A DNA stretch of 64,000 bases from Alistipes indistinctus YIT 12060 (GTDB lineage: Bacteria > Bacteroidota > Bacteroidia > Bacteroidales > Rikenellaceae): positions 1,178,001 through 1,242,000 of the forward strand of contig NZ_CP102250.1 of assembly GCF_025144995.1 (NCBI RefSeq), written 5' to 3'. Below, one piece after another: positions 24,570 to 32,943 of this stretch (its first letter is position 1; every line of letters starts with the position of its first letter). The notes beneath the pieces were generated by a model. The model had not been told where the DNA came from, made no database searches, and saw only the letters and a program-made list of their open reading frames with translations. The translations under genes and the position numbers were made by a program.

Positions 24570-25805
24570 TTATTGCAACATAGAAGGTGTCGTGTGCGGA
24601 GTAAAGTCCTGGGTAGAATTGTTCGTATCCTGCAATTTACCATTGGAACCTGTTTTCCGGACAACAGCCGTGTTATACCGATTTTTATCGCTGTTATTCT
24701 CTGCGCACCACGTCCAACCGGCATCGATCGAAGAATCGATTACCAGCCATTCGAACATCGACGTCGGACTACAGTTAACAGCATCGACAATCCAAGCATT
24801 GGGGACTTTATAAGTATCAAGGGTTCTCTCCATCGTATAGTCCTCAAATGTCCATATATAAGTAGCCGTATACTTGTTATTTGTAAGAAAATCCTCTTTC
24901 GTTCCTTGCATCCTGGCAATCGCATAGGTCTCGGAACCACGATTATGGAAACCGGTAACGGTCAGCGAAGAAGAATACCATTTATCGAGATTGGGAGCAG
25001 GACCGTCCGTGTCGGGGTATACATCCGCCGCATCCCAATCGAAGAACTCGAAATCAGCCTTGCTCAGGTCGAACGAGCGGGAATTGTACTCCTTGTGGTT
25101 GATGCCGCATACGGCGATCAACAGATCTTCGCCCGGCTGCACCGGAACATCTTTCCCTGTCCCCGGAATCATAAAGACTGCACTGACCGAGAAATAATCT
25201 TTCATTATATTCGGGGTATAATCCTGCTTGTCATAAGGTTTGAATTCTGACAGCAAAATCGCCAAACTATCGGCATAAAGTATTTGATCCGAATTGTTCC
25301 GGATTTTAATGTACTGGTCATCACCGTATTGGTCTTCTTTATCAGTCGTAGTTCCCGTAAAAAACACTTCGGAAATCACGAAACCCTCCGACGGAGAATA
25401 GAAACTAGTCTGTGCCTCCGGAATCGTAGCGGTTTCACCGGCAATGGCGATTGACTCCTGGTAAGCCCTGAACCCGGAAGTCACTCGACTGCCATCGGTC
25501 GCAGTATAAGACAGGGTACCCTCCACACTAACCTTATACAAGCCTTCCGGAACAGTTGCCGAAACAGTCAGGACCGTAGCTTTGGTTACCGAGGTGACAG
25601 TTCCTTTATAGGTTGTACTGGTATTGATGTTAGTAAACAAGGCGGTTACATCCGAAACCGTACCGTCACTGGCCGTCTCGGGCAATGTCAGCGTCCAGTT
25701 CACTACGCTCTCAGGAATAGCGGGTTCATCGTCCTTACAAGAGGTCAGAATCACCGCCGACGCCACCAACAATAAGACACCGAAAATTCTGGTCATTTTT
25801 TTCAT
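24570..25805 (-). CDS. DUF4876-like surface lipoprotein
   Basis: A 411-residue lipoprotein. The lipobox is LTSC (Cys23), and the next residues KDDE match the surface export signal of Bacteroidetes lipoproteins, so the protein should face outward. Two beta-sandwich-like parts follow: an Ig-like N-terminal region (about 35-135, with many Thr/Val strands) and a C-terminal region (about 140-400) with SEGFVISEVFFTGTT and YIKIRNNSDQILYADSL, the LTD-like fold seen in DUF4876. Aromatic-rich loops (EFFDWDAADVYPD, AGWTWCAENNSD) could bind a ligand. It sits directly downstream of the TonB receptor, the usual place for a ligand-binding partner of the receptor. Confidence 0.78.
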   Translation of the reverse strand: MKKMTRIFGVLLLVASAVILTSCKDDEPAIPESVVNWTLTLPETASDGTVSDVTALFTNINTSTTYKGTVTSVTKATVLTVSATVPEGLYKVSVEGTLSYTATDGSRVTSGFRAYQESIAIAGETATIPEAQTSFYSPSEGFVISEVFFTGTTTDKEDQYGDDQYIKIRNNSDQILYADSLAILLSEFKPYDKQDYTPNIMKDYFSVSAVFMIPGTGKDVPVQPGEDLLIAVCGINHKEYNSRSFDLSKADFEFFDWDAADVYPDTDGPAPNLDKWYSSSLTVTGFHNRGSETYAIARMQGTKEDFLTNNKYTATYIWTFEDYTMERTLDTYKVPNAWIVDAVNCSPTSMFEWLVIDSSIDAGWTWCAENNSDKNRYNTAVVRKTGSNGKLQDTNNSTQDFTPHTTPSMLQ

Positions 25806-25869
25806 AATTCATCGTTTATTTAGGGTTTATAATCGATTATTTACAGATATTGCCTCACTTTCTATAACT

Positions 25870-28713
25870 TTATAAGTTAAAATTGATCTCCATACCGAAA
25901 TATGGCATTTCACTCATCTGCCTAACTAACACACCGTTAAGACCTCTGTATTCATGCTTATACGAAAAGAGATGGTCGACAAACAATGCAAGTTGAATCC
26001 TCTCTTTAAAGAATTTTTTAGTCACTTTCAGATTCATCCCAACGTTGAACGGTTCTTCAATTCTTTCATTGAAATTAGATTCGGGATAGGTAATGATCAG
26101 CCATTGCAAATACATATCGTTCCGCGCTTCATCCACATTAAACGGATGACGCACTCCTTCCAAATCCATATATTCATCCGGAATACCCGTTCGGCGCAAC
26201 GACCACGAACGATAGAGCCACATACATTCGATAGCGGCAGAGAAACCCAGCTTCAACCGTGGCAGATAGGTATCGAACATAAAGCGGGTATTGAATGAAA
26301 TTTTCCGGGACCCATCCGGATCACTGTAATACCCTACATAGGGTACCCCCTGACCGCCCAGATTGACCGTCGGCCGGTACCAATAAGGTTCACTCTCGCT
26401 ATAAAGTGTGCGAAACCAAGCCCCGTCAATCGTAATACGCGTCCGCAAAGCAGGAATACGTTTACTAGTAAACTGGTATTCAACACCTTCTTTAAAAAGA
26501 CGTGTAGCATTGGATGCCATGCCATAAGATCCAAATGCCGTTACATCGGTATAAGGAAGATACTCAAGTTTCGGTGGAGCCGTTATCGCATCAGGATCGA
26601 GTCCCGTCGCATCATATTTACGGTAACTCATGGGCTGATAATACGTTGCCGTACGAAATCCAGACGTAATATCCTCCCTAAAATAGGTAATCGACAAACG
26701 ATTTTCGCCATAAGAAATATCCCCGCGCACTTCCCATTTGAAATTTCGGGCTGCCTGCAGGTCATAATTTGTCCGATCTACCACATAAGTTTTTAAATTC
26801 AATCGCCTGTAATCGGGATTGGTATGGTAGTAATTCAGCTGCTGCCAATCGTAATAGAGCAAATCGGGATACAGGTAGGTCAGCGACGGTGTCATCGTAT
26901 GCCACCCCATACCACCACCTATCTCGAACTGCAACGGCCGGTCGGCTACCATTAGCCGGGGGAACGACCAGCGCAGGTTGACGCGCGGATCGAAAAAGAA
27001 TTTACCGTGCAAAGCATAGCTGTCCGCAAGATTCAACATGGTCGAAGCACGCAATCCGGCCTGCACCTCGAGTTTATGACGCGCAACGGGAATGACGCTA
27101 CGATCCTCAAAAAAAAGGGAAAAATCATGTCCCGCCGGGATATTGTAATAAGGGCGCGGACGAGTCGTCATCGAAGGATAAATAGGAAAGAGAGGATCGT
27201 ATATTTGTCCTTGCCCGTAATTTTTATTCATCTGCCAATCGCTCCCGATAAGCATATCGTGCTGAGCTTTATCCCCATGAGCGCTGAAACGTGCAATCAA
27301 CTTGGTAAATGCACTAAACGGCAAACTTTCCGATCCTCCCGTAGCTACATATTGCGGCGTCAACCACGTCCCGTCATGTATGCCCTCGTCGGTAGAAAGC
27401 GGAGGTGTGGGTTGGGGGCCGGAAAGAGAAACATACCGGGTTCGGTCAATTACATCTTTTTGCAGACTGACCGAAGTATTCAGTTCCAGAGAACGAAAAA
27501 ATCGTCCCGTTTTACTCAACCATGTCAAGTTATTGGCCCATGCATAACGGTTATAGGTCGATTTGTAGCTGTCCTCTTTATGGTAGTTGATCTCCGGGTC
27601 GATCTTCACGTTATCGAACGACCCACCGTAATCCAGATTTGAAGCATAAATCAACGAGCCGGATTTGTATTGCCATTCCTTTGAAAGACGGACCGACGTA
27701 TTAAGACGTTTATAATTTTCCAGGGAATTCCTGGGATCAATTTTCGAATCGAAAAAATCTATGCCGACATTGAGGGTTAGCTTCCGTTTTTCCCATTCGA
27801 AACCTTTGCCCGCATAAACCAGTTTACCATACGTGTCTGCTTTAAAACGAGCATTAAATTTATTGCCTCCCTTCCGACGATCTATTTTGATCAACCCGCT
27901 GGTCAGGTCACCGTATTCGACCGACGGAATACCGCGCACGACCTCTACGCGCTCAATATCATCTGTGGGAATAGTCCGCATGTCCAATCCCCGACCGGTG
28001 GTATTACGGTTTGCAAGTCCATTATCAGTATTACCCGCGAGATACGACATATTGGCTTTAGTATTGATCGGTACACCGTCCATCAGGAACGAAGTGCCCA
28101 GCGACGAGATATCATAATCGGTACTGCTTCCATCCGTCTGGATTCCAGATCCCGCCTCCCTCAGGCGGATCAGGTTGGCAGCACCCATATTGGGAACCGT
28201 CGAACGTTCGCCCGGCAGCAACGATACCAGATCGGCAAAGCTCGACGGCTGCAGGTGCTCCATGGCCTGACGGTCGATCTTGGACGAGCTGGTCATCCCC
28301 CTGGACTCGGAAGCCGTCACCACCACCTCATCCAGATTTACGGCATCGGGTTCAAGGAGAGCCAGCCACGTAAAACTATCGTCCACAGGGATAACCTGCG
28401 TATAAGGTTTGTACCCTAAGAAAGTAACCCGTAATTTATAGCGTCCTGCCGCGACACGCTCGAACCGGCAAATACCCTGGTCGTCGCAGCTTCCCGACAG
28501 TATCCGCCCGTCGGATTCGCATGTAAGCAACACGGCGGCGAATCCGACGGGCAAATCCGTCTGGTGATTTTGTGCCTGTATGACAACCGTATACAAACCC
28601 GCCCGGGATTCCTGCTGTTGTCCCCGAACCGGGAAGACCAACAACATCATACAGTATAACAGGGTCAGTATCCGAACGCTTTTCAACACTTTTTCCGATT
28701 TTGCACGGGGCAA
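25870..28713 (-). CDS. TonB-dependent outer-membrane receptor with carboxypeptidase-like domain
   Basis: A 947-residue protein in the longest frame. After a signal sequence (LTLLYCMMLLVFPVRGQ) come a carboxypeptidase-regulatory-like domain (about 40-125, GFAAVLLTCESDGRI, DQGICRFERVAAGRYKL), a plug (about 135-270, VVVTASESRGMTSSSKIDR, LMDGVPINTKANMSY, VEVVRGIPSVEYGDLTSGLIKI) and a 22-strand barrel ending in NFNL. It is the first gene of a six-gene cluster and would import a substrate through TonB. A -7 box overlaps the ATG at 28713, so the real start may be TTG at 28686 or GTG at 28689, giving MKSVRILTLLYC. It is not a SusC relative: no SusD follows. A ferric siderophore, haem or peptide is possible; substrate unknown. 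Confidence 0.88.
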   Translation of the reverse strand: MPRAKSEKVLKSVRILTLLYCMMLLVFPVRGQQQESRAGLYTVVIQAQNHQTDLPVGFAAVLLTCESDGRILSGSCDDQGICRFERVAAGRYKLRVTFLGYKPYTQVIPVDDSFTWLALLEPDAVNLDEVVVTASESRGMTSSSKIDRQAMEHLQPSSFADLVSLLPGERSTVPNMGAANLIRLREAGSGIQTDGSSTDYDISSLGTSFLMDGVPINTKANMSYLAGNTDNGLANRNTTGRGLDMRTIPTDDIERVEVVRGIPSVEYGDLTSGLIKIDRRKGGNKFNARFKADTYGKLVYAGKGFEWEKRKLTLNVGIDFFDSKIDPRNSLENYKRLNTSVRLSKEWQYKSGSLIYASNLDYGGSFDNVKIDPEINYHKEDSYKSTYNRYAWANNLTWLSKTGRFFRSLELNTSVSLQKDVIDRTRYVSLSGPQPTPPLSTDEGIHDGTWLTPQYVATGGSESLPFSAFTKLIARFSAHGDKAQHDMLIGSDWQMNKNYGQGQIYDPLFPIYPSMTTRPRPYYNIPAGHDFSLFFEDRSVIPVARHKLEVQAGLRASTMLNLADSYALHGKFFFDPRVNLRWSFPRLMVADRPLQFEIGGGMGWHTMTPSLTYLYPDLLYYDWQQLNYYHTNPDYRRLNLKTYVVDRTNYDLQAARNFKWEVRGDISYGENRLSITYFREDITSGFRTATYYQPMSYRKYDATGLDPDAITAPPKLEYLPYTDVTAFGSYGMASNATRLFKEGVEYQFTSKRIPALRTRITIDGAWFRTLYSESEPYWYRPTVNLGGQGVPYVGYYSDPDGSRKISFNTRFMFDTYLPRLKLGFSAAIECMWLYRSWSLRRTGIPDEYMDLEGVRHPFNVDEARNDMYLQWLIITYPESNFNERIEEPFNVGMNLKVTKKFFKERIQLALFVDHLFSYKHEYRGLNGVLVRQMSEMPYFGMEINFNL

Positions 28714-28718
28714 AAGTA
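28711..28718 (-). promoter_or_regulatory. -7 box TACTTTTG of the TonB cluster, overlapping the apparent start
   Basis: A full TAnnTTTG match on the minus strand with TTTC (28738-28741) 19 bases upstream. It overlaps the in-frame ATG at 28713, which argues for translation from a later codon. Confidence 0.4.
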
Positions 28719-29085
28719 CGGGATGCCGTCAGGTGCCGAAATCCCCAAATATGGCTAATTCGGAGCCCGAGTATCCCCATAGGTGAGGATGCTCCGTTTT
28801 ACAGCACTGTCATTCAATTCAATCCATTTTATATAACACTATCCGACATGCAATGATTCGCCAATAGCAGGCACCATGTGTCGGAACACCGATATAGGGT
28901 CCTGCATACCGCGCCTGAACTATACTCCTCCTGCCCCCATCCTCATTTTCAGCTATAAAACGACTCAAAATCCCTATTTTTGAGGACGGATGGTTTCCGC
29001 CAATCGCTATAATTTTGGGGCGTAAAATATAAAATGGAGAAAACATACGTGCTCCATAGCCAAATCCCCCAACTATTATCACACG
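28714..29085. other. Divergent region between the TonB cluster and the S8 protease
   Basis: About 370 bases with no protein-like frame. It holds the -7 boxes of both transcripts. Around 28740-28795 the elements ATCCCCAAATATGG and TATCCCCATAGG resemble each other and could be a repeated operator half; this is weak. Confidence 0.4.
29010..29017 (+). promoter_or_regulatory. -7 box TAATTTTG of the S8 protease/PorV-like unit
   Basis: A full TAnnTTTG match, 69 bases before the ATG at 29086. No -33 TTTG at the consensus distance. Confidence 0.45.
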
Positions 29086-31815
29086 ATGAAATACCTCTAC
29101 CATTACCTTTTTCTTACAACCAGCTTAATTTTGCTGGGCAACTGCACCAAGGACACCCTTCCCGGCACGGACACGACAACGCCTCCTTCCCTCGAAACCG
29201 ATACGGGAGCAGAGGCTTTCGAAGGATGGATCCGGGTCAAATTCAAATCCGGCAACGATGAAATCGCCCCCGTTGTGACCAAAAGCGGCGCGCTCTCCAC
29301 AGGTCTGGCTTCTGTCGACAATGCCGCACTGGCACTCGGAGCCAGGCAGATGAAAAGGGTCTTCCCACCCGCCGGACGCTTCGAGGAGCGTACCCGCAAG
29401 GAAGGACTGCACCTGTGGTACGACCTCTATTTCGACGAGAGTATTCCCGTAAGCAAGGCCGTCTCGGATTTTCGGCAATTGCCGGAAGTGGCGGTCGCCG
29501 AACCGATCTATAAGGCCAGTCTGATCCACCCCTCGGCTCCCGTCGAGGTTTCGGAAACAACGACGATATCCAGAGCCTCGCAAAACGCGCCTTATAACGA
29601 TCCCCTGCTATCGAACCAGTGGCATTACGACAACGACGGCACCCTTCCCGATGCGCTTGCGGGAGCCGATATCAACCTGTTCCGGGCCTGGGAAATTACA
29701 CAGGGTTCCCCGGAGGTTATCGTAGCCGTCGTGGACGGAGGCGTGGATTATGCCCACGAAGACTTGCAGGGCAATGTGGTCAATCCGGCGGAGCTGAACG
29801 GACAGCCCGGTATAGACGACGACGGAAACGGCTACATCGACGATTTTTACGGCTGGAATTTCATCGAAGACAACAACCAAATCGAGGTGGACAACCACGG
29901 TACCCATGTGGCCGGTACGATAGCTGCCGAAAACAACAACGGCATCGGAGTCTGCGGTGTGGCCGGCGGGCACGGCAACCATACCGGCACGCGAATCATC
30001 AGCTGCCAGATTTTCGGCACCCGGAACGGACAGGAGGTTTCGGGCAATTCGGCCCCGGCGATCAAATACGCCGCAGATGCCGGAGCGGTTATCTGCCAGA
30101 ACAGCTGGGGTTATACCAACGCCACGAGCATGCCCCGCTCGGACCAAGAAGCGATCGAATACTTCATCAAATACGCCGGGACCGACGAAAACGGGAACCA
30201 GACCGGCCCGATGAAGGGCGGCATCGTGATTTTCGCGGCAGGCAACGAAGACCTCGACTACAAGACCTATCCGGCCTGTTACGAAAACGTCCTTTCGGTG
30301 GCGGCCATCGCCCCTGACTTCACCAAAAGCTGGTACTCCAACTATGCAGACTGGGTCGATATAGCGGCCCCGGGCGGCACTTATACCAGCGGCGGCAAGT
30401 ATGCCACCGAATGCGCCGTTTACAGTACCATTACGAACAACAAATACGGTTACCTGCAGGGAACGTCGATGGCTTGCCCGCATGTATCGGGGATAGCCGC
30501 GCTAATCGTTTCGAAATTCGCCGCTCCCGGTTTCACCCCCGATCAGGTATGGGCGCATCTGACCAAACGCACCAGGGCGATCGGGCTCTACAACCCGTCT
30601 TATTTGAACAAACTCGGATCGGGACTGGCCGATGCATACATGGCCCTGGCCGAAGACCAGGGAATAGCCCCGGAGAAAGTAGCCCGCCTCGAATGCAGCC
30701 AAACAGCCGGGGCTATGGCCGTTACCTGGCCCGTATCGGCCGATGAGGACGATGGTACGGCGGATCACTACCTGCTCTATTGGAATACCGTTCCGCTGGA
30801 AAACTTTGACCCCGATAATCCGCCCGCAGGTACCCAATCGGCCTCTGTTCCCGGGACGCGGAACCTGCAACCCGGAGAATCGATGTCGCATACCCTGACC
30901 GGAATTGCAGGAGAGACCCGCTATTACGTAGCGATCATTGCTTCCGACGCATGGGGCAACCGCTCGGCCGCAACGACGACTTCAGTCGTCACACCGGTCA
31001 ACGAACCGCCCGTCATCACGCGAGAAAGCGGAGACGGGATCATTGCGGTCGGATACAACCAGACCCGAAGCGTCACTTTCCGGTTATCCGATCCGGAAGG
31101 ATACGGTTGCACGTACACGCTGGACGATCCTTCGGGCAGTTCCACGTCGAAAGAGGAGAACGGACGCGTACGCATCACGATCACCAATTACAAACGTCCC
31201 CCCGGCACCTATACGATGCGGCTGACCGCTACGGACCTGGGGGGAGCCGTTACCACACTCGACATTCCGTTAACGCTGGAAGCCAACCAACCTCCGCAGC
31301 TCACCGCTCCGCTGGAGAATGTCTATTTCAGCTCTTTACAGGAGGTGCAAACCCTCTATTTTTCATCGAATTTTTCCGATGAACGGGGTGCCGCTGCCAT
31401 TACATACACGCTCGATTATGACGACCAGGCGCTCTATATCACCCCGCAAAACAGAGGTTTCAAAATCGCTCCGCTGAGGTACGGACCTGCCGAAGTGACT
31501 GTCACGGCACGCGACGAAGAGGGACTCACGAGCACCGCCTCATTTCAGGTTATGTCCCGCGACTATACCCGCGAAGTGGATCTCTATCCGAATCCCGTAC
31601 AGGATAAACTCTCGATCCGCATGGGTAAGGAGGTTTCGGGTGAGATTCGCATACGGGCCGTCGCTCCCTCCGGACAGATCGTCTGGGACGGACAGGCCGC
31701 CATTTCGCCGTTCGCGCCCGCTTCGGTCGACCTTTCCGCACTGAGCGGCGGCAGCTATACGCTTTGGATCGAATACCAGGGCTCCAAAATTTCCCGGAAT
31801 ATCATCAAATTGTAA
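29086..31815 (+). CDS. Subtilisin-family (S8) serine protease with type IX secretion sorting domain
   Basis: A 909-residue exported protease. The N-terminus (LILLGNC, Cys20) resembles a lipoprotein signal but has Asn before the Cys, which is atypical. Residues 45-145 form an inhibitor-like prodomain. The S8 catalytic domain has Asp217 (VAVVDGGVD), His271 (HGTHVAG), oxyanion Asn387 (AAGNED) and Ser461 (GTSMACPHVSG). A fibronectin type III-like domain (about 530-640) and cadherin-like repeats follow. The last 75 residues are a T9SS type A sorting domain (DLYPNPVQDKL, SGGSYTLWIE, ISRNIIKL). It should leave the cell by type IX secretion and be anchored or released at the surface. The PorV-like barrel gene starts 24 bases downstream. 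Confidence 0.93.
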   Translation: MKYLYHYLFLTTSLILLGNCTKDTLPGTDTTTPPSLETDTGAEAFEGWIRVKFKSGNDEIAPVVTKSGALSTGLASVDNAALALGARQMKRVFPPAGRFEERTRKEGLHLWYDLYFDESIPVSKAVSDFRQLPEVAVAEPIYKASLIHPSAPVEVSETTTISRASQNAPYNDPLLSNQWHYDNDGTLPDALAGADINLFRAWEITQGSPEVIVAVVDGGVDYAHEDLQGNVVNPAELNGQPGIDDDGNGYIDDFYGWNFIEDNNQIEVDNHGTHVAGTIAAENNNGIGVCGVAGGHGNHTGTRIISCQIFGTRNGQEVSGNSAPAIKYAADAGAVICQNSWGYTNATSMPRSDQEAIEYFIKYAGTDENGNQTGPMKGGIVIFAAGNEDLDYKTYPACYENVLSVAAIAPDFTKSWYSNYADWVDIAAPGGTYTSGGKYATECAVYSTITNNKYGYLQGTSMACPHVSGIAALIVSKFAAPGFTPDQVWAHLTKRTRAIGLYNPSYLNKLGSGLADAYMALAEDQGIAPEKVARLECSQTAGAMAVTWPVSADEDDGTADHYLLYWNTVPLENFDPDNPPAGTQSASVPGTRNLQPGESMSHTLTGIAGETRYYVAIIASDAWGNRSAATTTSVVTPVNEPPVITRESGDGIIAVGYNQTRSVTFRLSDPEGYGCTYTLDDPSGSSTSKEENGRVRITITNYKRPPGTYTMRLTATDLGGAVTTLDIPLTLEANQPPQLTAPLENVYFSSLQEVQTLYFSSNFSDERGAAAITYTLDYDDQALYITPQNRGFKIAPLRYGPAEVTVTARDEEGLTSTASFQVMSRDYTREVDLYPNPVQDKLSIRMGKEVSGEIRIRAVAPSGQIVWDGQAAISPFAPASVDLSALSGGSYTLWIEYQGSKISRNIIKL

Positions 31816-31839
31816 CCTGACAAAACAGACCCGACGACA

Positions 31840-32829
31840 ATGACCCGATCGATCTTCATACCCGGTATCACCTTATTGACGACTCTCTTGTGTACACTAC
31901 CCGCACCGGCCCAAACAGGCAGCGGTTCGTTCCTGGAAATCGTTCCCGACGCACCGAGCGCCGGTATGGGCGGAACCGGAACGGCTTTACCGGCAAACGC
32001 CTTTTCTGTTTTCCACAATCCGGCCCAAACTCCGCTGACGGAGAAACAGGGGGAAGTAGGCTACAACATCGCCCCCTGGCTGCGCGACCTGGGGACAGGT
32101 CGAATCCAGCATACAGTCGGGGGATTTTACCGCCTCGGTGACAAGCAGGCCCTTTCGGCCGGTGTCCGGCTGCTGACCCTGCCGTCGAGCGACCTGACCG
32201 ATGATTACGGGAACCAGCTCCGTACCACGCATCCGTACGATCTCTCCGTAAACGTCGGCTATTCCCGCACGGTAGCCCGCAATCTGGCCGTAGGGGCAAC
32301 GGTCGGGTATATCCGTTCGTCGCTTGGTGAAAACCTCTCGGCAAACGGAGTAGCATTCGATGCAGGCGCCTATTACCGGCACGCGATCAGGGGATTGGGT
32401 GGCGAATCGAATTGGGCGCTGGGGCTCACCCTCGACAATATGGGAACGGCTCTCGATTACGGCGGCGGGAGTGCCCCGCTCCCGTGGAAACTACAACTCG
32501 GCGCAGCGGCCACTCTGGAGTTCTCCCCCCGGCACAGGCTTGAAGCGACGGCCGAAGGAGGTTACCGCTTCCGGCCTTCCGGCAACCGGAGTTTAAGCGG
32601 AGGCGTGGGTGCCGGTTATACCTTCGCCCGGCTGGCCACGGTACGGGCCGGTTATCATTTCGGCGACCAGGAGAAGGGAGACCCCCGGTACACGTCCTTC
32701 GGATGCGGTATCCATTTCTATCATTTCCATCTGGATGCCGCCTATTGGCTCAGCGGCACCGACTCCCCGGTACGCAACACCTGGATGCTGTCGCTGCGGA
32801 TCGACCTGGGGCGGCGAAGCCGGCCGTAA
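31840..32829 (+). CDS. PorV/PorQ-family outer-membrane barrel protein
   Basis: A 329-residue outer-membrane protein. After a signal peptide (LLTTLLCTLPAPAQ) comes FLEIVPDAPSAGMGGTGTALPANAFSVFHNPA, the N-terminal signature of PorV/PorQ proteins (FadL-like barrels), followed by strand-rich sequence ending in LSLRIDLGRRSRP. PorV binds the sorting domain of type IX cargo and hands it to the attachment complex. Here the gene is directly downstream of a T9SS protease, so this copy is probably dedicated to that protein rather than the general PorV. That pairing is inference. No other T9SS component (PorK-N, Sov, PorU) is in the window. Confidence 0.85.
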   Translation: MTRSIFIPGITLLTTLLCTLPAPAQTGSGSFLEIVPDAPSAGMGGTGTALPANAFSVFHNPAQTPLTEKQGEVGYNIAPWLRDLGTGRIQHTVGGFYRLGDKQALSAGVRLLTLPSSDLTDDYGNQLRTTHPYDLSVNVGYSRTVARNLAVGATVGYIRSSLGENLSANGVAFDAGAYYRHAIRGLGGESNWALGLTLDNMGTALDYGGGSAPLPWKLQLGAAATLEFSPRHRLEATAEGGYRFRPSGNRSLSGGVGAGYTFARLATVRAGYHFGDQEKGDPRYTSFGCGIHFYHFHLDAAYWLSGTDSPVRNTWMLSLRIDLGRRSRP

Positions 32830-32943
32830 TCCCGGTCGCAATACCGATCCCGACGCTCCTACTTGGCGGCACTGATCCAGGTGCGACAGAACGATTCTGG
32901 CGGCATATTTGCAGGTTAGCGGTGATTACACACCGGCCGCCCC

